Position numbers and translations under genes: made by a program. The notes beneath the pieces were generated by a model. The model was not told where the DNA came from. It saw nothing but the letters and a program-made list of their open reading frames with translations, and searched no databases. This document shows positions 1-5,502 of a DNA stretch of 9,231 bases, one piece after another (within the stretch, counting starts at the first letter, position 1; each line of letters opens with the position of its first letter). Origin of the DNA: Sphingobacterium sp. (GTDB lineage: Bacteria; Bacteroidota; Bacteroidia; Sphingobacteriales; Sphingobacteriaceae); assembly GCA_030146225.1 (NCBI GenBank), contig JASLCA010000259.1:1-9231 (forward strand), in the 5' to 3' direction.

Positions 1-1
1 T

Positions 2-2260
2 ACAGCTAAGAACGGCGGGCGGATGAATGTTGCGCCAGCCATATCGCGCGATGGTAAATACATCGCCTTTATGTCCGAAAAGGATTTATTTGGGATCGAC
101 TTATTTCTTGCCGATGCAGTTACCGGAACAGTGATTCGAAAGCTCGGAAGTCGCATGACCAACAAGGATATTGATGAGTTTAGTTACTTAGAGTCGGCCG
201 GTGACTTCTCTGCTGACAGTAAAAAGTTTGCTTTTAGCGTCTTTAGTGCAGGAAAAAACAAGCTTATGACCATCGATGTGCAAACGGGTAAAACCATTTC
301 CATTGAGGCCATGGGCGATATTGTAGAATTTACAAATATTAGCTTTGCACCCGACGGAGAGCGAGTCGCCTTCTCAGGCTTACGGGAAGGACAGAGTGAT
401 ATCTTTGTATATAATCTTCGCACAAAAGAACTCACCCAGCTCACAAATGATAAGTATGCTGACTTTCAGCCAAGCTTTTCGGCAGATGGCAAGCAGATTG
501 TATTTAGTACAGATCGTATAGCCTACGAAAGCGCTTCCCGTGCGGTTGACATCCCTATGGGTTTAGCCGTAATCGATGTCGCGAGCAAGCAGATTACTAC
601 CATAGATGTATTCCCAGGAGCGAACAATCTCAATCCCCATTTCTCAGGAGATGACCACTACATCTATTTCCTGTCCAATGGAGACGGCTATAGAAATATG
701 TTTCGCTATGCCTTAACAGCAAAGACCTTAGAGCAGATGACCGATTATTTTACCGGAATAAGCGGAATAACAGAGTACTCACCAGCAATGAGTATATCTA
801 GCACAGATGATATTGTCTATTCCTATTTTAAAGGCAATCAGTATAATATATATAAAGCTAAATCTTCAGAATTTGAAGCAAAGTTGGTCGATGCCTCGCA
901 GCCTGACTTTACTGCAGCCATGCTACCGCCCTATACAGACAGAGGTGTTAACGTGGTAAATACCAATCTCCGAAATTTCAATGCCTATGGCCGTATCACT
1001 GACAATCAAATAAACCCAGTGCCTTATCGGTCAAAATTTAAAATGGATTATCTAGCCAACTCAGGCGTAGGTATGACTGTGGGTTCACGGTATGGTGCAG
1101 GCATGTCGGGTGGTGTCTTTGGTATATTTTCAGACATCTTGGGTTATAATCAGATCTATTCCACCTTAAATATTAATGGAGAGATCTATGATTTCGGAGG
1201 GCAGGTCGCTTATATTAATCAAAAAAGTCGCTGGAATTGGGGGGGCGCGGTGTCCCATATCCCATACCTTCCATCCTTTGGCATGTACGATATGCGTGAT
1301 ATTACGGGCCGAGGTGAGGAGTATGTATTAGACACCTACCTGATCCGCACCTTTCAACAACAAGCCGAGGGCTTTGTAGCCTACCCCTTCAATCGGAATC
1401 ATCGCTTTGAAATGGGAGCAGCCTTAGCGCGTTATAGCTACCGCGTAGATCGCTGGAGCCAAGGCTATAGTTCTTACTATTCAACCCGTGAGAAAATATC
1501 GAATGAAGTCGCTAGCGAAATGCTCGGGACCAATCTAAATTCCTTTGTCGTACAGCAACTAAATGCTGGCTTTGTTGGCGATAAGTCCATCTTTGGGATG
1601 GCGGCGCCTATTGAAGGATTTCGATATAGATTTGGCGTAGAGCAGTATTTTGGGGACTATAGTTTAAGCGCTTTTAATATTGACCTACGTAAATACATTA
1701 GACTTAAGCCCATTACATTAGCCTTTAGAGCCTATTCGTATATGCGTACTGGAAAAGATGATGACAAGCTTTACAGATTGTATATTGGATATCCATACTT
1801 AATACGCGGCTTTGATAATTCATCTTCCGAAAATATTGGGAACCTTACCATCAATGACCTTATGGGTTCAAAAATGGCAGTGGGGAATTTTGAAATACGA
1901 CTTCCCTTTACGGGGCCTGAGAAATTGGCCGCTATAAAGTCAAACTTTCTCTTTACTGATCTCAACCTATTCTTTGATGCCGGACTAGCCTGGAACAAGG
2001 GGAATAAGATTGTAGGCAGTATGGATAAGAAGCCTATTGTCCCACAGTATGACAAAGATGGGATGCCAGTCTTAGATGAAAATGGGGAGACAGTAATGGC
2101 TTACGATAAGAATTATAGGGTTCCAGTATTCAGTGCGGGGGTGTCCTTACGGGTCAACCTTTTTGGCGCAATGATCTTAGAGCCTTTCTATGCGGTGCCT
2201 TTGATTAAGTCCAGAACAAAGTTTGGCACCTTTGGCTTAAACTTTACACCTGGCTGGTAA
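2..2260 (+). CDS. TolB-like beta-propeller / Omp85-type beta-barrel outer-membrane protein (5' partial)
   Basis: The reading frame is open to the left edge, so the true start lies outside the window. The Met at 23 sits inside a conserved-looking propeller stretch (GGRMNVAPAIS) and is probably internal. Counting from that Met, residues 1-280 contain repeated PD40/WD40-like blades with the pattern (S/A)xDG(K/E)xxxF(S/M) followed by xIDLFLAD, DIFVYN or NMFRYA, as in TolB and DPP-IV N-terminal propellers. From about residue 340 to the end, alternating hydrophobic and aromatic strands rich in Gly and Tyr resemble a surface-antigen (Omp85/BamA C-terminal) barrel, and the protein ends in an aromatic residue (FTPGW), as outer-membrane barrels usually do. 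A polar insertion near residues 665-700 carries DKDG and DENG motifs and is probably an extracellular loop. The likely place is the outer membrane with the propeller in the periplasm. The substrate is unknown. The fold assignment is fairly sure, the function is not. Confidence 0.85.
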   Translation, partial: TAKNGGRMNVAPAISRDGKYIAFMSEKDLFGIDLFLADAVTGTVIRKLGSRMTNKDIDEFSYLESAGDFSADSKKFAFSVFSAGKNKLMTIDVQTGKTISIEAMGDIVEFTNISFAPDGERVAFSGLREGQSDIFVYNLRTKELTQLTNDKYADFQPSFSADGKQIVFSTDRIAYESASRAVDIPMGLAVIDVASKQITTIDVFPGANNLNPHFSGDDHYIYFLSNGDGYRNMFRYALTAKTLEQMTDYFTGISGITEYSPAMSISSTDDIVYSYFKGNQYNIYKAKSSEFEAKLVDASQPDFTAAMLPPYTDRGVNVVNTNLRNFNAYGRITDNQINPVPYRSKFKMDYLANSGVGMTVGSRYGAGMSGGVFGIFSDILGYNQIYSTLNINGEIYDFGGQVAYINQKSRWNWGGAVSHIPYLPSFGMYDMRDITGRGEEYVLDTYLIRTFQQQAEGFVAYPFNRNHRFEMGAALARYSYRVDRWSQGYSSYYSTREKISNEVASEMLGTNLNSFVVQQLNAGFVGDKSIFGMAAPIEGFRYRFGVEQYFGDYSLSAFNIDLRKYIRLKPITLAFRAYSYMRTGKDDDKLYRLYIGYPYLIRGFDNSSSENIGNLTINDLMGSKMAVGNFEIRLPFTGPEKLAAIKSNFLFTDLNLFFDAGLAWNKGNKIVGSMDKKPIVPQYDKDGMPVLDENGETVMAYDKNYRVPVFSAGVSLRVNLFGAMILEPFYAVPLIKSRTKFGTFGLNFTPGW

Positions 2261-2314
2261 TCCAAGTTACAGCTGTAGGCATGCCTGAGTAGCTGCCACA
2301 GTACATGCTAATAT

Positions 2315-2352
2315 AGTCGTTGCAACTGTAGAACAGGGGCAACGACTTTTTT
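2315..2352 (+). terminator. Intrinsic terminator of the propeller/barrel gene
   Basis: A perfect 9-bp stem pairs AGTCGTTGC (2315-2323) with GCAACGACT (2339-2347). A further 4-bp inner stem, CTGT with ACAG, extends the hairpin, and the T-run 2347-2352 follows directly. It lies 55 bases after the stop codon. There is no matching T-run on the opposite strand, so it should not stop the convergent minus-strand gene. Confidence 0.88.
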
Positions 2353-2364
2353 ATGGATAAACAT
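2353..2364 (+). repeat. Inverted-repeat copy A flanking the GIY-YIG-like gene
   Basis: The 12-base word ATGGATAAACAT lies directly after the T-run of the upstream terminator. An identical word occurs on the minus strand at 2698-2709, where it encodes the first four residues (MDKH) of the GIY-YIG-like protein. The plus-strand copy opens a tiny frame (MDKHQHST, then stop at 2377-2379). It may be a chance match or a relic of a duplicated 5' end. Confidence 0.5.
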
Positions 2365-2382
2365 CAGCATAGCACCTAAAGA

Positions 2383-2709
2383 TTAATGCTGTAAGTAATT
2401 GTTTCTTAGCTTTGGCTGTGCTTGTGGAAAGCTCTGATGCAGATTAAGCCAATTTGGATTCCGCAAGCGAACCAACTTCTCTCGCTGCATACGTGTAAAT
2501 TGACGCAGCTGTGTAGTCCGCAGTAACGCCTTTTCCAAGCTATCATACTCTTCCAGATGAATTAAATTGTTCAACTTCGGACTATTTGGAAAGATAGAAG
2601 GGGAGGCGGTCTTAATATCATTCATCTTACTGTTCAAATCCTTGCAAAAGCCTACCTCTAAGTATGTTCTATTGCTGTCGGTGATAATGTATACGCTATG
2701 TTTATCCAT
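2383..2709 (-). CDS. Small GIY-YIG-like protein, probably catalytically inactive
   Basis: A 108-residue protein of the small single-domain GIY-YIG (YhbQ/UPF0213-like) type. The N-terminus has VYI (residues 6-8) in the place of GIY, followed by YLEVG (16-20) where active members have YIG. The C-terminal half keeps the family's helix and closing motif, REKLVRLRNPNWLNL (76-90). Compared with the usual pattern, the YIG tyrosine seems replaced by Glu18, the arginine after it (DLERR) by the Asn-Ser-Lys of DLNSK (24-28), and the metal-binding glutamate (RExQLK) by Thr65 in RTTQLR. I infer that nuclease activity is lost while DNA or protein binding may remain. The 18-residue tail is polar. The ATG at 2709 has an A-rich upstream region without a Shine-Dalgarno, normal for Bacteroidota. 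It is divergent from the LexA-like gene and convergent with the barrel gene. No terminator of its own is visible. Family assignment is fairly good; loss of activity rests on alignment by eye. Confidence 0.78.
   Translation of the reverse strand: MDKHSVYIITDSNRTYLEVGFCKDLNSKMNDIKTASPSIFPNSPKLNNLIHLEEYDSLEKALLRTTQLRQFTRMQREKLVRLRNPNWLNLHQSFPQAQPKLRNNYLQH
2698..2709 (-). repeat. Inverted-repeat copy B, covering the start codon of the GIY-YIG-like gene
   Basis: Read on the minus strand this is ATGGATAAACAT, identical to 2353-2364 on the plus strand. The two copies bracket the gene exactly. In a minus-strand transcript that runs about 30 bases past the stop, the two copies would be complementary and could pair over the start codon. 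Confidence 0.5.
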
Positions 2710-2739
2710 TGTTTTTATTGTTTATTACTAATAAATTTG
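2709..2739 (+). promoter_or_regulatory. Candidate promoter of the LexA-like gene
   Basis: TTG (2709-2711), 20 bases, then TAAATTTG (2732-2739), a full match to the Bacteroidota -7 pattern TAnnTTTG. It predicts a start near 2746 and a leader of about 75 bases. A weaker alternative is TATTTTAG (2787-2794), one mismatch, closer to the gene. The palindrome 2721-2735 overlaps the -7 element of the main candidate. Confidence 0.5.
2721..2735. promoter_or_regulatory. 15-bp palindrome, candidate operator 1
   Basis: TTTATTA-C-TAATAAA is a perfect palindrome around one central base. It overlaps the -7 element of the candidate promoter at 2732-2739 and shares TACTAAT (2726-2732) with the second palindrome at 2778-2798. 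I infer binding by the adjacent LexA-like repressor. The AT-rich base makes chance palindromes more likely. Confidence 0.45.
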
Positions 2740-2777
2740 GTTTGCTTAAACTAAATTGCTAATTTTATTGGCACAAT

Positions 2778-2798
2778 AATACTAATTATTTTAGTATT
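2778..2798. promoter_or_regulatory. 21-bp inverted repeat, candidate operator 2
   Basis: Arms AATACTAA (2778-2785) and TTAGTATT (2791-2798) are perfect complements around a 5-base spacer, TTATT. It lies 21 bases upstream of the LexA-like start codon, in the spacer shared with the divergent gene, which is where autorepressors of this class bind. It overlaps the weaker promoter candidate at 2787-2794. It is the best operator candidate in the window. Confidence 0.6.
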
Positions 2799-2799
2799 T

Positions 2800-2807
2800 C
2801 AAAAATA
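2800..2807 (-). promoter_or_regulatory. Possible -7 element for the GIY-YIG-like gene
   Basis: On the minus strand this reads TATTTTTG, a full TAnnTTTG match. The nearest TTTG upstream (plus 2824-2827) is 16 bases away, shorter than the usual 19-21, so support is weak. It would give a leader of about 85 bases containing both palindromes. Confidence 0.28.
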
Positions 2808-2819
2808 TTTAAAAATATT

Positions 2820-3593
2820 ATGTCAAATATTGCTTCAAACCTTAAGTACCTAAGAAAGAAAAAGGGGCTTACGCAACAACAGTTTGCCGACGTCTTGGAA
2901 ATTAAGCGCGCATCAGTTGGTGCCTATGAAGAGGATCGGGCAGAGCCCAAGTACGAGCTCCTGAAGAAGATAGCTGAGTTTTATGAGTTGTCTATGGATG
3001 AATTGGCAAATGATGAGATCAATGAAAAGTGGAAGCCTATGCCACGTAGTAATGCCTCCAACCTACGGGTACTCAGTGTAACAGTAGATGGAGCTGATCG
3101 GGAGAATATTGAACTCGTTCCAGTAAAGGCAAGTGCCGGCTATCTAAATGGCTATGGCGATCCAGAGTATGTTTCGGAGCTACCAAAGTTTTCATTGCCC
3201 ATGTTTAATCAAGGAACCTATAGAGCCTTTGAGATTAAAGGGGATTCCATGTTGCCCTTAGCATCAGGAAGTATTATTATAGGAGAGTATGTGGAAGACT
3301 GGCATGACATCAAGGCTGGACAGACCTATGTCGTGCTGTCCAAAGAGGATGGGGTAGTATACAAGCGCGTTGCCTTTAAGTTTAAGGAGGATAAAGGATT
3401 GAAATTGGTTTCAGACAATAAGGTTTACGAGCCCTATTGGGTAGAAGCTGCGGACATCCTAGAAGTATGGCGCGCAAAAGCCTATATTAGTACAGAGATG
3501 CCAGAGCCCACATCGGAGCCTTCCATGGAAACCTTAACCCATATGATGAGTCAGATGCAAAAGACGATTAATGCTGTTGTTGATAATAAGTAG
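2820..3593 (+). CDS. LexA-like repressor: XRE helix-turn-helix plus S24 autoprotease
   Basis: A 257-residue DNA-binding repressor. Residues 5-62 form an XRE/cro-type helix-turn-helix (LTQQQFADVLEIKRASVGAYE, then an EPKYELLKKIAEFYE helix). Residues about 98-223 form an S24/LexA-type peptidase domain. The Ala106-Gly107 bond in KASAGY matches the self-cleavage site, Ser143 in GDSM is the nucleophile and Lys182 in VVYKRV the general base. The spacings (37 from Gly/Ala to Ser, 39 from Ser to Lys) are close to those of LexA. A Met-rich tail of about 30 residues follows. In the family, activated RecA or another signal triggers self-cleavage and derepression. It differs from canonical LexA in its XRE-type, not winged, DNA-binding domain, so it is closer to phage-CI-like regulators. 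ATG 2820 is preceded by two copies of AAAAATATT and no Shine-Dalgarno. Autoregulation and control of the divergent gene are inferred from the palindromes between them. Confidence 0.92.
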   Translation: MSNIASNLKYLRKKKGLTQQQFADVLEIKRASVGAYEEDRAEPKYELLKKIAEFYELSMDELANDEINEKWKPMPRSNASNLRVLSVTVDGADRENIELVPVKASAGYLNGYGDPEYVSELPKFSLPMFNQGTYRAFEIKGDSMLPLASGSIIIGEYVEDWHDIKAGQTYVVLSKEDGVVYKRVAFKFKEDKGLKLVSDNKVYEPYWVEAADILEVWRAKAYISTEMPEPTSEPSMETLTHMMSQMQKTINAVVDNK

Positions 3594-3600
3594 GGGCAGA

Positions 3601-3632
3601 TTTGTTTGTTTTAAAAAATATGTTTACCTTTG
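3601..3632 (+). promoter_or_regulatory. Candidate main promoter of the rimP-nusA-infB operon
   Basis: TTTG (3601-3604), 20 bases, TACCTTTG (3625-3632): an exact match to the Bacteroidota promoter pattern with ideal spacing, starting 7 bases after the repressor stop codon. The predicted start near 3639 lies before the hairpin at 3648-3673. No comparable promoter is visible between that hairpin and the rimP ATG. Confidence 0.62.
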
Positions 3633-3647
3633 TAATATCTGAAGAAG

Positions 3648-3673
3648 AGGGGGTATGTTATACCCCCTTTTTT
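3648..3673 (+). terminator. Terminator-type hairpin in the rimP leader (candidate attenuator)
   Basis: GGGGGTAT (3649-3656) pairs with ATACCCCC (3660-3667) around the 3-base loop GTT, and A3648 extends the pairing into the T-run 3668-3673. Sequence and layout are those of a strong intrinsic terminator. It can end the LexA-like transcript, but it also lies downstream of the best rimP promoter and 19 bases before the rimP ATG, so operon transcripts must read through it. Confidence 0.85.
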
Positions 3674-3692
3674 AATTCTTTACAGTATAATT

Positions 3693-4157
3693 ATGCAAAT
3701 AGAAGAAAGAGTTCGACAGCTTGTCGAAGAGAAGATTGCAGATAGAGAGGACCTTTTTATCGTGCGTATAAAAATGCAAGAAAATGGTATTCTGGAAATC
3801 TTACTGGATGGTGATCAGGGTATAGCTATAGAGAATTGTGCGCAAGTAAGCCGACATGTGGGATTCCACTTGGAAGAAGAAAACGTGATTGAGCGAGCAT
3901 ATCGTTTAGAAGTTTCCTCTCCAGGCTTGGATCAAGCCTTAATACTGGAGCGTCAATATATCAAAAATATTGGTCGTGCGGTAAAGGTAAGAACCACCGA
4001 TGACAAGAAGCTTGAAGGAAAACTATTGTCTGTTACAGCGCAAGGAATTGTACTGGAAGAGTTGGTAAAGGAAAAAGGGAAGAAGGCTACTCCTGTAGAA
4101 GTCGCTATTCCAATGGAACATATAAAAGAAACAAAGGTGTTAATTTCATTTAAGTAA
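3693..4157 (+). CDS. rimP: Ribosome maturation factor RimP
   Basis: A cytoplasmic protein of 154 residues, the normal length, needed for late maturation of the 30S subunit (the S12-containing 5' domain of 16S rRNA in characterised bacteria). The N-terminal alpha/beta domain (1-83) ends with the hallmark LEVSSPGLDQAL (72-83), close to the family SSPGLdrpL. Before it, LLDGDQGIAIENCAQVSRHV (38-57) matches the conserved xDG...I..C..VSR segment. The C-terminal part (about 87-154) fits the SH3-like domain. It is the first gene of the operon, and its stop is one base from the nusA ATG, which suggests translational coupling. The start at 3693 is supported by length and lacks a Shine-Dalgarno. Confidence 0.96.
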   Translation: MQIEERVRQLVEEKIADREDLFIVRIKMQENGILEILLDGDQGIAIENCAQVSRHVGFHLEEENVIERAYRLEVSSPGLDQALILERQYIKNIGRAVKVRTTDDKKLEGKLLSVTAQGIVLEELVKEKGKKATPVEVAIPMEHIKETKVLISFK

Positions 4158-4158
4158 A

Positions 4159-5397
4159 ATGAGCAGCAATATCAACTTGATTGACTCTTTTCAAGAGTTT
4201 AAAGATTTTAAAAATATAGACCGACCAACGGTTATAACGGTGTTAGAAGAAGTATTTCGCAGTATGATTCGCAAGCGTTTCGGGACTGATGAAAATGTGG
4301 ATGTTATCGTTAACCCGGACAATGGAGACTTAGAGATTTGGCGTACACGTACGGTAATGGACAATGGCTTTTCAGAAGACGATGACTTAGAGATCGAATT
4401 GAAAGAAGCACATCAATACGATGCAGATCTGGAAATCGGAGATGACTATATTGAGCAGATTACCTTAGAGAGCTTTGGACGTCGCGCTATATTAGCTGCA
4501 CGTCAGACACTAGTCTCTAAAGTATTGGAGCTGGAGAAAGATGAGGTCTTTAAGAAATACAAAGATCGTGAAGGTGAATTGGTCATTGGAGAGGTTTACC
4601 AAATCTGGAAAAAAGAGATTTTGGTTTTGGACGAAGATGGCAATGAGCTGATCCTTCCGAAGACCGATCAGATTCCAGCCGATTACTTCAAAAAAGGAGA
4701 TAGCATTCGTGCAGTAGTACAAAAGGTAGATATGATGAATAGCAATCCTAAGATTCTTATCTCCAGAACAGCTCCAGAATTCTTACAACGTTTGTTCGAA
4801 TTAGAAGTTCCTGAAATTTTCGATGGCTTAATTACCATTAAGAAAATCGTTCGCGAACCAGGAGAGCGTGCTAAGGTAGCTGTAGAATCCTTTGATGATC
4901 GTATCGATCCAGTAGGAGCATGTGTGGGTATGAAAGGTTCCCGTATTCATGGAATCGTACGTGAATTGCGTAATGAGAACATCGATGTGATCAACTTTAC
5001 ATCCAATCATTCCCTATATATTACCCGTGCTTTAAGCCCTGCGCGCATCTCTTCGATCAAAATTGACGAAGAAAACAAGTCCGCAGCAGTTTATTTGAAA
5101 CCAGACCAGGTTTCACTAGCAATTGGACGTGGTGGACATAATATTAAATTGGCCGGTAAGTTAACAGGCTATGAGATTGATGTTTATCGTGAAAATGATG
5201 AGGTTGAAGAAGATGTTGACATCGAAGAATTCTCAGATGAAATCGAAAGTTGGATTATCGACGAATTTAAGCGCGTTGGTTTAGACACAGCGAAATCTGT
5301 TCTTTCCCTAACACCTGAAGAACTCGTGAGACGTACTGATTTAGAAGAAGATACTATCCAAGAGATAGTTAGGATTTTGCAAGCTGAGTTTGAATAA
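4159..5397 (+). CDS. nusA: Transcription termination/antitermination factor NusA
   Basis: A 412-residue RNA polymerase-associated factor that promotes pausing, modulates intrinsic termination and couples transcription to translation. The N-terminal RNA-polymerase-binding domain covers about 1-130. The S1 domain is about 138-204 (GEVYQIWKKEILVLDEDG...). KH1 and KH2 follow, with GMKG at 257-260 and GRGG at 323-326 as their GxxG RNA-binding loops, flanked by DPVGACVG and DQVSLAIG. After an acidic linker (346-361), residues 362-412 form a single helix-hairpin-helix-like repeat (LTPEELVRRTDLEEDTIQEIV). This is shorter than the two acidic repeats of E. coli NusA but normal for Bacteroidota. It lies one base after rimP. 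The genes that follow nusA in Firmicutes (ylxR, ylxQ) are absent. It may repress its own operon through the leader hairpin at 3648-3673. Confidence 0.97.
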   Translation: MSSNINLIDSFQEFKDFKNIDRPTVITVLEEVFRSMIRKRFGTDENVDVIVNPDNGDLEIWRTRTVMDNGFSEDDDLEIELKEAHQYDADLEIGDDYIEQITLESFGRRAILAARQTLVSKVLELEKDEVFKKYKDREGELVIGEVYQIWKKEILVLDEDGNELILPKTDQIPADYFKKGDSIRAVVQKVDMMNSNPKILISRTAPEFLQRLFELEVPEIFDGLITIKKIVREPGERAKVAVESFDDRIDPVGACVGMKGSRIHGIVRELRNENIDVINFTSNHSLYITRALSPARISSIKIDEENKSAAVYLKPDQVSLAIGRGGHNIKLAGKLTGYEIDVYRENDEVEEDVDIEEFSDEIESWIIDEFKRVGLDTAKSVLSLTPEELVRRTDLEEDTIQEIVRILQAEFE

Positions 5398-5415
5398 GCT
5401 GCAGTTAGTCCGTGT

Positions 5416-5452
5416 ACTGAAAAAACAATTGCGCATTAATTGTTTTTTCAGT
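5416..5452. other. Perfect 15-bp hairpin between nusA and infB
   Basis: ACTGAAAAAACAATT (5416-5430) pairs without mismatch with AATTGTTTTTTCAGT (5438-5452) around the 7-base loop GCGCATT. The A6 and T6 runs face each other in the stem. As an intrinsic terminator it is weak, because the part before the T-run is only five AT-rich pairs. It could be a partial terminator, an RNA processing site, or a protective 3' end for rimP-nusA mRNA. It overlaps the TTG of the infB promoter candidate. Confidence 0.7.
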
Positions 5453-5471
5453 GTAAAAAAACATATTTTTG
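5440..5471 (+). promoter_or_regulatory. Candidate internal promoter for infB
   Basis: TTG (5440-5442), 21 bases, TATTTTTG (5464-5471), a full TAnnTTTG match. It predicts a start near 5478 and a leader of about 25 bases. AAGAAGG (5485-5491) lies 11 bases before the infB ATG and is the only Shine-Dalgarno-like stretch I noticed in the window. The right arm of the 5416-5452 hairpin overlaps the TTG. Confidence 0.48.
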
Positions 5472-5502
5472 TAGTAATAAATATAAGAAGGTAAAAAAAT
5501 AG

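Noticed and set aside
2268..2295. Nested small palindromes TACAGCTGTA (2268-2277) and AGGCATGCCT (2277-2286), with CAGCT/AGCTG arms
   Set aside because: They lie between a stop codon and its terminator, have no promoter nearby and no T-run. The 10-bp palindromes are real but I could attach no role to them.
2353..2709. Insertion sequence or transposable cassette carrying the GIY-YIG-like gene
   Set aside because: The 12-bp inverted repeat is short, has no flanking target-site duplication that I can see, and the gene is not a transposase. It is kept only as an unexplained repeat.
2820..3593. Prophage immunity region around the LexA-like repressor
   Set aside because: No integrase, cro, phage structural gene or attachment site is present, and both flanks are ordinary chromosomal genes.
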